DNA of 64,000 nt from Gammaproteobacteria bacterium. GTDB taxonomy: Bacteria > Pseudomonadota > Gammaproteobacteria > Pseudomonadales > Azotimanducaceae. Both the position numbers and the translations under genes were made by a program. The notes beneath the pieces were generated by a model. The model was not told the DNA's origin and ran no database searches. It saw only the letters and a program-made list of their open reading frames with translations. Each line of letters opens with the position of its first letter. The first letter of the stretch is position 1. Shown here piece after piece: positions 48,895-58,198 of this stretch. The stretch spans positions 1 to 64,000 of the forward strand of contig JAPUIA010000044.1 of assembly GCA_027297435.1 (NCBI GenBank), given 5' to 3'.

Positions 48895-49812
48895 ATGCAA
48901 CGCCCCGTTAGCTACATCGACGTCGAGGATCCTGGTCAGCGAATCGACAACTTTCTGTTCAAGATTCTCAAATCGGTCCCAAAGACCCGCATTTACAGGA
49001 TGTTGCGTCGTGGTGAAGTGCGCGTCAACGGTTCGCGGGTCAAGCCAGCCTATCGCTTGCAGGAAGGCGATCGGGTACGAGTCCCGCCCGTAAAAATCTC
49101 GACGAGTCTCCAACCCCCCAAACCGAGTAGCGGTCTTACCGCGAGGCTCGAGGCAGCAGTTCTGCACGAAGACGAGGATCTTCTTGCTATCAGCAAGCCC
49201 TCCGGGCTTGCTGTGCACGGGGGCAGTGGTATTAGACTCGGCGCGATTGAGGCTTTGAGGGGCGCGCGTCCGCGGATGTTCTTGGAACTGGCGCACCGGC
49301 TCGACCGAGACACCTCGGGATGCCTGCTGGTCGCGAAATCGCGCCGCGGACTGAAGGATCTTCATGCAATCCTGCGCGACCGACAGATCAAGAAAACCTA
49401 CGATCTGATGGTCTTTGGTGCTTGGCCGAAGCAGCTTGGCACCGTGCAGCTCAAACTGCACCGCTACGTCGCGGGCAACGGTGAGAGGCGGGTGCGGGTT
49501 GCCGCCCACGGTAAATCGGCCCGCACCGACTTTCGTGTTGAACATGCACATGCATCCGCCACCTGGTTGAAAGCCAGGTTGCATACCGGCCGCACCCACC
49601 AGATTCGAGTGCACGCTGCGGCGTCAGGGTATCCGTTGTTGGGCGAGGAGAAGTACGCAACGCAAGCCTCGACAGAGCTATCGGAATCGATCGGGGTGGA
49701 TCGATTGTGTTTGCACGCGACAAGCTTGGTGTTCGCATGGCGCGGCAAGACATTGCGAATCGAAGCCCCGGTACCCGACTCGTTTTCAGGGGGTTGGGCG
49801 CGGCTCTCTTAA
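48895..49812 (+). CDS. rluC: 23S rRNA pseudouridine synthase RluC-like
   Basis: S4 domain; LELAHRLDRDTSGCLLVAKSRR; LHTGRTHQIRVHAAASGYPLLGEEKY. Confidence 0.93.
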   Translation: MQRPVSYIDVEDPGQRIDNFLFKILKSVPKTRIYRMLRRGEVRVNGSRVKPAYRLQEGDRVRVPPVKISTSLQPPKPSSGLTARLEAAVLHEDEDLLAISKPSGLAVHGGSGIRLGAIEALRGARPRMFLELAHRLDRDTSGCLLVAKSRRGLKDLHAILRDRQIKKTYDLMVFGAWPKQLGTVQLKLHRYVAGNGERRVRVAAHGKSARTDFRVEHAHASATWLKARLHTGRTHQIRVHAAASGYPLLGEEKYATQASTELSESIGVDRLCLHATSLVFAWRGKTLRIEAPVPDSFSGGWARLS

Positions 49813-50430
49813 GGACAGAGGATCGAGTCCAACGATACGCAGCATGCGGCACAGGCGTATCAACGGCAGTCCAACGAGCGCATTCGGGTCGTCTCCGTCG
49901 ATCGATTCGAACAACGCAATCCCGAGACCTTCCGATTTGAAAGAGCCTGCGCAATCGAACGGTCGTTCCCGATCGACGTAGGTGTTGATCTCTTGCGTGG
50001 TCAGATGCCGAAAGCGCACGGTCGAGGTCTCGATTTCAACGAGGGGGGGTAAGTCGGGGCTCAACACGCACAGGCTCGTCAGGAAACGCACTTTACGTCC
50101 GGAAAGGCGCTTTAGTTGGGCTATCGCACGGTTCCGGTCGCCCGGCTTGCCGAGTATGTCGGCCTGACTGATTGCGACTTGGTCCGAACCGATGACGATT
50201 GCGCCGGGTCTCGCGTCTGCGACAACGCGCGCCTTGGCTTTCGCAAGCCGCGCTACGAGCTGTTCGGGGGTTTCCTCGGGCAAGGCCGTTTCATCGATGG
50301 TCGGGCTCGCGACGTCGAATGGCAATGCCAGTCGTTCTAACAAGGATCGACGGTAAACGGATGACGATGCGAGTACGAGTTTCGCCACGTTTTTGCGTTC
50401 CAACGGACGTCCCAACAGGCCGCGCAGCAT
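49786..50430 (-). CDS. Maf/YceF family nucleotide pyrophosphatase
   Basis: LVLASSSVYRRSLLERLALPFDVASPTIDE; IVIGSDQVA. Confidence 0.92.
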   Translation of the reverse strand: MLRGLLGRPLERKNVAKLVLASSSVYRRSLLERLALPFDVASPTIDETALPEETPEQLVARLAKAKARVVADARPGAIVIGSDQVAISQADILGKPGDRNRAIAQLKRLSGRKVRFLTSLCVLSPDLPPLVEIETSTVRFRHLTTQEINTYVDRERPFDCAGSFKSEGLGIALFESIDGDDPNALVGLPLIRLCRMLRIVGLDPLSLREPRPTP

Positions 50431-50504
50431 ACCTTTACAGGGGTAGGCCGGATACCTATGATGCGCGCCCTGGTATCGATGGTTGCTTGAGGTAGCTGGT
50501 AACC

Positions 50505-51029
50505 GTGAAGGCTTCTGGGGTCAATGAGTGCTTGCAGCTACGCACGTTGGCGGCAAGCGAGGCCGTGATCGAGCGGATATTGCCCAGCCGCGATTTGCCG
50601 CGATTTGCGGCGCTCGTTACGCCACTCGAGGACTTGCAGGTTCGTTTGGCATTCACCGAGAGGGAAGACGGACAGGTCAGCCTCGTTGGGCAGCTTCAGA
50701 CGCGCGTCGCGCTCGAGTGCCACCGGTGTCTCGAAGCGGTAACGATTCCGCTCACAGCCGAGTTCGATGTGTTGATCGTTCGTGCGGACGAGGAAGCGAC
50801 GGTTTTAGGCGCCGACCACGACGTCATGCAGGTGCCGACAGACGAGATCGGTATCGGCGATCTGGTCGAAGACGAATTGATTTTGGCGTTGCCGACAACG
50901 GTCTGTGCGCAAGCCGATTGCTCGAAGGCGCCCCAGTTGACGTATCCCGCCGCTGGGGCGACGGACCAACGAAAACCAGACAACCCGTTTCAGGTTCTGG
51001 AACGGCTGAAACAAAGTAAGCAAAAGTAG
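50505..51029 (+). CDS. yceD: YceD/DUF177 family protein
   Basis: LECHRCLEAVTIPLTAEFDVLIV; directly upstream of rpmF. Confidence 0.9.
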   Translation: MKASGVNECLQLRTLAASEAVIERILPSRDLPRFAALVTPLEDLQVRLAFTEREDGQVSLVGQLQTRVALECHRCLEAVTIPLTAEFDVLIVRADEEATVLGADHDVMQVPTDEIGIGDLVEDELILALPTTVCAQADCSKAPQLTYPAAGATDQRKPDNPFQVLERLKQSKQK

Positions 51030-51050
51030 TAACGGGTACCGGAGAAAAAC

Positions 51051-51227
51051 ATGGCCGTTCAAAAGAGCAAAGTCACTCGCGCGCGGCGCGGTCAGCGACG
51101 TTCGCACGATGCGCTGAACAAGCCCACTTTATCGATTGATTCGACCACCGGCGAGACACATCGGCGTCACCATCTGACGGCGGATGGTTTTTACCGTGGC
51201 AAGCAGGTGCTCGACAAAGACGAATAG
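51051..51227 (+). CDS. rpmF: 50S ribosomal protein L32 (58 aa)
   Basis: Translated by eye: [58 protein letters not shown]. Confidence 0.95.
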   Translation: MAVQKSKVTRARRGQRRSHDALNKPTLSIDSTTGETHRRHHLTADGFYRGKQVLDKDE

Positions 51228-51235
51228 GCGTTTTG

Positions 51236-51316
51236 TCGCCCGAGCCCGGATCGCAATCGATGCCATGGGCAGTGACGTTGCGTCACCGTACCTGTTGGCA
51301 ACACGAAGGAGTGTAG
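51236..51316 (+). pseudogene. possible plsX 5' remnant
   Basis: Reading frame contains RARIAIDAMGSDVASPYLLAT, resembling the PlsX N-terminus (IAIDAMGGD), immediately after rpmF, then runs directly into the fabD RBS/start. Confidence 0.55.
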
Positions 51317-52246
51317 ATGTCGTTGGGGTTGGTTTTTCCCGGTCAGGGTTCGCAGTCGGTCGGTATGTTGGCCGACATTGCCGACACGTACCCGAGTGTC
51401 AGGGAGCGCTTCACGGAGGCTGGCGACGCCATCGGCGTCGCGTTATGGGATATCGTCAGCACCGGCCCCGAAGCCGAGCTTCAGAACACCGCGATCACAC
51501 AACCGGCCCTGCTCACCGCGAGTTATGCCATTTGGGAGATATGGCAGGCGCATTCGGGTACCCGACCGGTGGCACTCGCTGGGCACAGCTTAGGCGAGTA
51601 CTCGGCGTTGGTGTGTAGCGGTGCGCTGAGCTTCACGGACGGTGTGAAGCTGGTCAATCGGCGCGGTCAGCTGATGCAAGAAGCGGTACCGAAAGGCGAG
51701 GGCACCATGGCGGCCATCTTGGGACTCGACGATGCTGTGGTCGAAGCCTGTTGCCAGAGCGTTGCCGGTGTCGTTGCGGCGGCCAACTACAATGCGCCCG
51801 GCCAGACGGTCATTGCCGGCGCGACAACCGCCGTGCACCAAGCGGTGGACAACTGCAAAGAAGCGGGTGCTCGCCGCACCGTGCTTTTGGATGTCAGCGG
51901 GCCGTTTCACTGCGCACTCATGTTACCCGCGCGCGATGCCTTGGCCGCCGAACTTGCTGCCGTTGCGCTCGCTCAACCGTCCATCCCCATCGTGCAAAAC
52001 GTCGATGCGGCTGTCACGACTTCGCTGGATCAACTGAGGGAAAAGCTTCTACAACAACTCGCAGAACCCGTGTTGTGGACACAATGCATACAAACCATGG
52101 TTTCAATGGGCGTCGAGCACATTATCGAATGTGGTCCAGGCCGGGTGTTGAGCGGGCTTGTCAAACGTATCGATAAGTCACTCACCTCGGGCAACCTCGG
52201 CACGTTGGATGGCCTCGACAAGGAACTGGGGAGTGGCGATGCGTGA
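51317..52246 (+). CDS. fabD: malonyl-CoA:ACP transacylase
   Basis: LGLVFPGQGSQSVGML; LAGHSLGEYSALV. Confidence 0.95.
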   Translation: MSLGLVFPGQGSQSVGMLADIADTYPSVRERFTEAGDAIGVALWDIVSTGPEAELQNTAITQPALLTASYAIWEIWQAHSGTRPVALAGHSLGEYSALVCSGALSFTDGVKLVNRRGQLMQEAVPKGEGTMAAILGLDDAVVEACCQSVAGVVAAANYNAPGQTVIAGATTAVHQAVDNCKEAGARRTVLLDVSGPFHCALMLPARDALAAELAAVALAQPSIPIVQNVDAAVTTSLDQLREKLLQQLAEPVLWTQCIQTMVSMGVEHIIECGPGRVLSGLVKRIDKSLTSGNLGTLDGLDKELGSGDA

Positions 52247-52973
52247 CGACGTGAAGATCGCGTTGGTGACGGGCGCTTCCCGCGGTATCGGCCGCAGCAT
52301 TGCCACGAAGCTCGTGGAACACGGGTATTTCGTGGTCGGCACCGCGACAACGCAAGCGGGAGCCGATGAGATTGGTGAATCACTCGGCGATGCGGGCGCC
52401 GGCCGGCAACTCGATGTCCAAGACGACGCCTCCGTCGGGGCGCTATTTACCGGTTTGAGGGACGCGCCCGGCATGCCGCTGGTGCTCGTCAACAATGCCG
52501 GCATCACGCGTGACAATCTCATGTTACGCATGTCTGTGGATGAGTGGACCACTGTGGTCGATACCAATCTCAATGGTCTCTTTCGTGTCACCAAACCGGT
52601 GCTGAGAGGCATGCTGCGAGCGCGGTGGGGGCGCATCGTCAACGTGAGCTCGGTTGTCGCAAGAATGGGTAGCCCGGGTCAAAGCAACTATGTTGCTTCG
52701 AAGTCGGCGGTCGAAGGGTTCACGCGATCGTTGGCGCAAGAAGTTGCTTCTCGCGGCATTACGATAAATGCAGTGGCTCCCGGTTTTGTCGCAACCGACA
52801 TGACCGCGGAACTAACAGAGGCACAAATACAGCAGATGCTGAGTCGAGTTCCGCTTGGACGTATGGGTAGCGCCGAAGATATTGCCGAAGCGGTGGCGTT
52901 CCTTGTCAGCGACAAAGCCGGCTACATCACGGGCGAAACGATTCACGTCAACGGTGGTTTGTACATGGCTTGA
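52239..52973 (+). CDS. fabG: 3-oxoacyl-ACP reductase
   Basis: IALVTGASRGIGRSIA; GQSNYVASKSAVEGFTRSLA; Met start 52239. Confidence 0.95.
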   Translation: MRDDVKIALVTGASRGIGRSIATKLVEHGYFVVGTATTQAGADEIGESLGDAGAGRQLDVQDDASVGALFTGLRDAPGMPLVLVNNAGITRDNLMLRMSVDEWTTVVDTNLNGLFRVTKPVLRGMLRARWGRIVNVSSVVARMGSPGQSNYVASKSAVEGFTRSLAQEVASRGITINAVAPGFVATDMTAELTEAQIQQMLSRVPLGRMGSAEDIAEAVAFLVSDKAGYITGETIHVNGGLYMA

Positions 52974-53108
52974 GAGAAATCCGTTGCAGTTGTAGGTAGA
53001 GCGCCAATATGTTACCCCTGAAACAAGGTGGCTTGAATTGGACATAGTGCCTCTATAAAATGCGCCCCGCCCTGCACCCCAGGAACTTGATTGGGAGATA
53101 GCTTTAGC

Positions 53109-53342
53109 ATGAGCAGTGTTGAAGAACGAGTTAAAAAGCTAATTTGCGAGCAACTTGGCGTCAAAGACGACGAAGTCAAAGATGAAGCATCATTCGTCGA
53201 AGACCTTGGTGCCGACTCGCTGGACACCGTCGAACTGGTGATGGCTCTCGAAGAAGAGTTTGAAACCGAGATTCCGGATGAGGAAGCAGAGAAGATCACG
53301 ACAGTCAAAGAAGCCATCAACTACATCCTTGCCCACCAATAA
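53109..53342 (+). CDS. acpP: acyl carrier protein
   Basis: [22 protein letters not shown]...[20 protein letters not shown]. Confidence 0.97.
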   Translation: MSSVEERVKKLICEQLGVKDDEVKDEASFVEDLGADSLDTVELVMALEEEFETEIPDEEAEKITTVKEAINYILAHQ

Positions 53343-53369
53343 CCTGGGCAGTTCATTCGTATTGCAGGG

Positions 53370-53402
53370 AGCCGCACTTAAGATTTCGGGTGCGGCTTTT
53401 TG
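53370..53402 (+). terminator. rho-independent-type terminator/attenuator between acpP and fabF
   Basis: agccgcac (53370-53377) / gtgcggct (53390-53397) stem followed by tttt. Confidence 0.75.
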
Positions 53403-53424
53403 CTTGTGACCTAGGAATTAGCTG

Positions 53425-54660
53425 ATGACGAGACGCAAGGTAGTCGTGACCGGTCTTGGCATGATATCGCCAATCGGCAACACCGTTGAGGCATCCTGGC
53501 AAAACGCCGTAGCGGGCAAGAGCGGCGTCGGGCAAATCGAGCACTTTGACGTAACTGACTATACGGTCACCATCGCGGGATGCGTGAAAGACTTCGATGC
53601 GGAAGCCTATATGGAACGCAAGGAGGCGCGCCGTCGTGACCACTTCGTACAGTTCGGCGTCGCCGCGGGTATTCAAGCCATCGAAGATGCCGGCTTGCCC
53701 AAGGCGCCCGACGATGCGCACCGCTACGGCATTGCGATCGGTTCCGGTATCGGCGGTATCAATACCATCGAGGAAACGCATTCGGTATTGGTCAACAAAG
53801 GTCCGCGCCGTGTATCGCCTTTTTTCGTGCCGGCAAGCGTGATCAACATGATCGCCGGCAACCTTTCTATCGTTTATGGCTACACCGGCCCCAACATCGC
53901 GGTCGTTACGGCTTGCACAACCGGTACGCACAACATTGGTTTAGGCGCACGGATGATTCAGCATGGAGATGCCGATGTGATGGTGGTCGGGGGTGCCGAA
54001 TACGCCACATCACCGATCACGGTAGCGGCATTCGCCACCATGAAGGCCTTGTCGACAAGAAACGACGATCCGGAGGCGGCGAGCCGGCCATGGGACGCGG
54101 AACGGGATGGCTTTGTGCTGGGTTCGGGTGCCGGCGTGCTGATCCTCGAAGAATATGAACGCGCCAAGGCCCGAGGCGCGAAGCTCTATGCTGAGGTGCT
54201 GGGCTTTGGCATGAGTGCCGATGCCTACCACATCACCAGTCCTGCTGAGGATGGTGCCGGCGGCATTCTGTGTATGCAAAACGCGCTCAGGGACGCCGGC
54301 CTGAATCCTGACGATATCGACTACGTCAACGCGCATGGTACATCCACTCCGCTTGGCGACATCGCTGAAACCAAGATGATCAAGCAGGTTTTTGGCTCGG
54401 ATACGAAAATCGCGGTCAGTTCGACGAAATCCATGACCGGACATTTGCTCGGTGCGGCCGGATCCGTCGAGGCGATCTTCACGATTCTGGCGATTCGCGA
54501 CCAGATCTGCCCACCGACGATCAACTTGCATAATCCCGGCGAGGGATGTGATCTCAATTACGTGCCAAATACGGCGCAGGAGTTACCTCTGCGCGCGGCA
54601 TTGAGCAATTCCTTTGGTTTTGGTGGAACCAACGGGACGGTCGTCTTCGGCCCCGCTTAA
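53425..54660 (+). CDS. fabF: 3-oxoacyl-ACP synthase II
   Basis: [56 protein letters not shown]. Confidence 0.95.
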   Translation: MTRRKVVVTGLGMISPIGNTVEASWQNAVAGKSGVGQIEHFDVTDYTVTIAGCVKDFDAEAYMERKEARRRDHFVQFGVAAGIQAIEDAGLPKAPDDAHRYGIAIGSGIGGINTIEETHSVLVNKGPRRVSPFFVPASVINMIAGNLSIVYGYTGPNIAVVTACTTGTHNIGLGARMIQHGDADVMVVGGAEYATSPITVAAFATMKALSTRNDDPEAASRPWDAERDGFVLGSGAGVLILEEYERAKARGAKLYAEVLGFGMSADAYHITSPAEDGAGGILCMQNALRDAGLNPDDIDYVNAHGTSTPLGDIAETKMIKQVFGSDTKIAVSSTKSMTGHLLGAAGSVEAIFTILAIRDQICPPTINLHNPGEGCDLNYVPNTAQELPLRAALSNSFGFGGTNGTVVFGPA

Positions 54661-54699
54661 GCCCGAATTCGGGCGGCGGTTTTCGAGCTTGATGAGTTG

Positions 54700-55698
54700 A
54701 TGCCGCGCTGGAAAAAACTGTTGGGTACACTCGTGGCCGTCGGGTTGTTGGCCGGCACCGGCTTGAGTTGGTACCTCTACCGCTGGTGGACCGCGCCCCT
54801 CAACCTGCCCGGTGAATTGGTCGTCGAGATCAAGGCCGGAGAAACCGTCGGTCACCTCGGTACGCGTCTCGTCGAAGCAGGCGCGCCCTCCACCGTCCAT
54901 CGCATGCGGTGGATGGCGGTACTGACTGGCCAAGGACGCGACATTCAAGCGGGCGAATACCGCGTAGATCGTGATGACTCACCCCAATCGATCATGCAGC
55001 GCATCGTTGAAGGCGACGTCATCGTGTATGGCTTCCGAATCGTCGAGGGTGCGCGGGTCGTCGACGTGCTCGGCGAACTCAAGACCAGACGTAAGTTGAC
55101 CCAGACACTGGCGAGCACCGATTCGCTAACCCTCATGGCGGAACTCGGCGAGGCGACCCGCCATGCCGAAGGTTGGTTGTTTCCCGATACGTACCATTTC
55201 GTGAGCGGTGACACAGATCGTTCGCTTGTCCTGCGCGCTTATCGGAAAATGCAGACCGAGCTGAACAGTGCGTGGACGAGTCGCGATCCAGGGTTGCCCT
55301 ACGCATCGCCATATGAAATGTTGATCGTCGCGTCGCTCATCGAAAAGGAGACTGGATTGGAGTCCGACCGAGCCGATATCAGTCAGGTATTTGCTTCGAG
55401 ATTGCATCAGAGAATGCGCTTGCAAACCGATCCGTCGGTGATTTACGGATTGGGGAGTAGCTTCGATGGCAACCTCACGCGTGCCCATTTACGCCAAGAC
55501 TCGGAATACAACACGTACGTTCGAAAGGGCCTGCCTCCCACACCCATCGCGCTGCCGGGTCGTGCCTCCTTGTTGGCTGCGGGACACCCCAGCGACTCTG
55601 AATACTTGTACTTTGTGGCGCGTGGCGATGGGTCCAGTCAGTTCTCGGCCACGCTGGCAGAACATCTGGCTGCGGTCAAAGAGTACCAACTCAACTGA
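54700..55698 (+). CDS. mltG: endolytic transglycosylase MltG
   Basis: YEMLIVASLIEKETGLESDRADISQVFASRLHQRMRLQTDPSVIYGLG. Confidence 0.95.
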   Translation: MPRWKKLLGTLVAVGLLAGTGLSWYLYRWWTAPLNLPGELVVEIKAGETVGHLGTRLVEAGAPSTVHRMRWMAVLTGQGRDIQAGEYRVDRDDSPQSIMQRIVEGDVIVYGFRIVEGARVVDVLGELKTRRKLTQTLASTDSLTLMAELGEATRHAEGWLFPDTYHFVSGDTDRSLVLRAYRKMQTELNSAWTSRDPGLPYASPYEMLIVASLIEKETGLESDRADISQVFASRLHQRMRLQTDPSVIYGLGSSFDGNLTRAHLRQDSEYNTYVRKGLPPTPIALPGRASLLAAGHPSDSEYLYFVARGDGSSQFSATLAEHLAAVKEYQLN

Positions 55699-55700
55699 TC

Positions 55701-56336
55701 ATGGCGCGCGGCAAGTTCATTACGCTGGAGGGATCCGAAGGGGTTGGCAAAACGACCAACCTCGAGTTCATATGCCGCTATCTAGAGGCGGCCGGCATCG
55801 ACAGCGTGCAGACACGCGAGCCGGGCGGCACGCCGCTGGCCGAAGAGTTGCGCCAGATGTTGCTTGCCGTTCGCGACGAAGCGATGTCGGTGCAAACCGA
55901 GTTGCTGATGCTGTTCGCCGCGCGCAGCCAGCACGTACAACAGATTATCGAACCACAGCTGGCCGCTGATCGGTGGGTGATCTGCGATCGCTTCACGGAT
56001 GCAACCTATGCCTATCAAGGTGGTGGCCGGGGAGTCGACGAAAAGCAGATTGCCGTCCTCGAGGCGTTGGTACATGGCGATTTGCAACCGGATCTGACGC
56101 TGTACCTGGATCTAGCGCCGGAAATTGCGGCGGAGCGTATCGCGAACCGCGAACGTGACCGGTTTGAACGTGAACATCGAGCGTTCTTTGAACGCGTGCG
56201 GGCGAGTTACTTGGATCGAGCAAATCGCTACCCACGCTTTGAGGTGATCGACGCGTCTGCGACGTTGGAGGAAGTACAAAGTTGCATCGGTGAGGTATTA
56301 GGACGGCTCATCGAATCGAGTCGATCAACGCAATGA
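55701..56336 (+). CDS. tmk: dTMP kinase
   Basis: GKFITLEGSEGVGKTTNLEFI; TREPGGTPLAEELR; VICDRFTDATYAYQGGGR. Confidence 0.95.
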   Translation: MARGKFITLEGSEGVGKTTNLEFICRYLEAAGIDSVQTREPGGTPLAEELRQMLLAVRDEAMSVQTELLMLFAARSQHVQQIIEPQLAADRWVICDRFTDATYAYQGGGRGVDEKQIAVLEALVHGDLQPDLTLYLDLAPEIAAERIANRERDRFEREHRAFFERVRASYLDRANRYPRFEVIDASATLEEVQSCIGEVLGRLIESSRSTQ

Positions 56337-57220
56337 CCGAACGAGTGTGCTGTCCATGGCACGACGAAACCAAGACTCGGTTGAAGAATGCCTTGACGGA
56401 AGATCGGTTGCCGCACGCGCTGCTCATCGCCGGTTATCCCGGTTGGGGGGAAGTCCAACTCGGTGAATGGTTGGCGCTGACCTTGCTTGAATGCACGGGG
56501 CAGCAGAACGCTCGTGAGCTTGCCCACCCTGATTTTCGTTGGATCGCGCCCGATGGCGACGTCATCAAGGTGGAACAGATTCGTGAGCTCGGCGAATTTA
56601 CACAGGGTACCGCACAGATCGCCAACGCCAAGGTGGCGATTATCGAAGATGCCGATACGATGAACGTCCATGCCGGCAACGCACTGTTGAAGACCCTGGA
56701 AGAACCGCCGGGTACGACATACCTCGTATTGACGAGCCATCGTCCGGGCGCTTTGGCGGCAACGGTTCGTAGTCGTTGCCAACGCTTCGACATCGTCGCT
56801 GATGCAGGCCAAGCACACGCTTGGCTGGAAGAACGGTCGGCTCTTCGGCTGATGGATGATCATGGCGGCGGGCCGTTGCTGGCGTTGGCGGCAGCCGAGT
56901 CAGGCGAACGGCCCATGACCGAAATTCTGGCTGAACTGACCGGTGGCAAACGCGCCGAGGTTTTCGCGGAGTTGTTCGGCGAAGCTCCTGGACAAATGAG
57001 TGCTCGATGGGCGCGCTGTCTCGTGCGTGCCGCCGCCGGTGAGATCGAGCTGCCCGGGCTCGATAGTTGCGAAACGCGCCGTTTCTTCCGGTTTGTCGAT
57101 GAACTATGGTGGTTTCATCGAGAGGTGACCCGGTCGAACAGCGCCAACACGAGGTTGCTTTTAGAGCGGTTAATGACCAAATGGTGTTCACTCACGGTAC
57201 AGCCGTCCGGGCGAGCTTGA
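56333..57220 (+). CDS. holB: DNA polymerase III subunit delta'
   Basis: RLPHALLIAGYPGWGEVQLGEWLALTLLEC; NALLKTLEEPPGTTYLVLTSHRPGALAATVRSRCQRF. Confidence 0.92.
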   Translation: MTERVCCPWHDETKTRLKNALTEDRLPHALLIAGYPGWGEVQLGEWLALTLLECTGQQNARELAHPDFRWIAPDGDVIKVEQIRELGEFTQGTAQIANAKVAIIEDADTMNVHAGNALLKTLEEPPGTTYLVLTSHRPGALAATVRSRCQRFDIVADAGQAHAWLEERSALRLMDDHGGGPLLALAAAESGERPMTEILAELTGGKRAEVFAELFGEAPGQMSARWARCLVRAAAGEIELPGLDSCETRRFFRFVDELWWFHREVTRSNSANTRLLLERLMTKWCSLTVQPSGRA

Positions 57221-57221
57221 T

Positions 57222-57237
57222 TGTGATATCTATCACA
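57222..57237. promoter_or_regulatory. predicted CRP/Vfr-type binding site
   Basis: TGTGA-TATCTA-TCACA, perfect match to TGTGA-N6-TCACA, upstream of pilZ. Confidence 0.6.
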
Positions 57238-57303
57238 CTCGGCTGATTGACTCTTGGTCGTTAGGTGCCATCATGCACTGAGAAGCAAAACGGACCGGAT
57301 TTC

Positions 57304-57654
57304 ATGGCAGCGACACGGGGCGCTCGAAACGGCATTCTTTCCTTGTCCATCAAGGACAAAGCGGTGCTTTATGCCGCCTACATGCCGTTCGTTCGAAACG
57401 GCGGGTTGTTCATCCCGACCAAGAAGGAATACGGCCTCGGCGACGAGGTGTTCATGCTGTTGAATCTCATGGACGAAGCCGAAAAGATCCCGGTCGCCGG
57501 CAAGGTCGTGTGGGTTACCCCGAAAGGGGCGCAAGGTAATCGTGCTGCCGGTATCGGCGTTCAGTTCAATGACCAGGATGATGTCGCGCGCAGCAAAATC
57601 GAAACCTATCTCGCAGGCGCTCTGCAGTCCGATCGTCACACGCACACGATGTAA
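57304..57654 (+). CDS. pilZ: type IV pilus PilZ-domain protein
   Basis: GILSLSIKDKAVLYAAYMPFVRNGGLFIPTKKEYGLGDEVFMLLNLMDE; downstream of holB as in pseudomonads. Confidence 0.92.
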   Translation: MAATRGARNGILSLSIKDKAVLYAAYMPFVRNGGLFIPTKKEYGLGDEVFMLLNLMDEAEKIPVAGKVVWVTPKGAQGNRAAGIGVQFNDQDDVARSKIETYLAGALQSDRHTHTM

Positions 57655-57721
57655 GGTTCCTACGGGGCGCGAGCCCGGCGGAGTCTACCCAATCGGTCTT
57701 CCTACTGAGGTAGGAGCGGCT

Positions 57722-58198
57722 TCAGCCGCGATCTCCTTTATCTCTATCGAATTCCTCTTCATACATATCGTAGCCCGCTCTGACCATGCCGAGGTTTCTA
57801 TAGGTGGCCTGCGCACCGATGTTCTGTTTCTCGACATAGAGTCGAATGCCACAAACGTTGCCGTCGGCACCAGCGGCCCTGCGTACCCAATCGTGCATTT
57901 TGCTGTATACGGCCTTGCGGCGAAACTCGGGCAACACGTAAACGCTTTGGATCCACCAGAAGCGGCCGTCGCGCCAATCGCTCCACTCGTAGGTCACCAT
58001 CAGTGAACCCGCCGATGCGCCATCGACTTCCGCCATGAGGTAGAAGCCATCAGCCGTTTCGCATAACAGATGTTCGACGCCTGCCGTCAACACTTCAGGC
58101 ACGAGCTCCCTGTCTTCGCTTTCGGCTGCCATCGCTAGATTGAATTCGACGATGATCGCCAGGTCTTCATGCGTCGCGCGCCTAACCGTTACGGTCAT
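57722..58198 (-). CDS. GNAT family N-acetyltransferase
   Basis: VRRATHEDLAIIVEFNLAMA; GRFWWIQSVYVLPEFRRKAVYSKMHDWV. Confidence 0.9.
   Translation of the reverse strand: MTVTVRRATHEDLAIIVEFNLAMAAESEDRELVPEVLTAGVEHLLCETADGFYLMAEVDGASAGSLMVTYEWSDWRDGRFWWIQSVYVLPEFRRKAVYSKMHDWVRRAAGADGNVCGIRLYVEKQNIGAQATYRNLGMVRAGYDMYEEEFDRDKGDRG

Noticed and set aside
48877-49614. 245-aa minus-strand ORF opposite rluC
   Set aside because: rluC motifs are unambiguous on the plus strand; antisense frame has no motif
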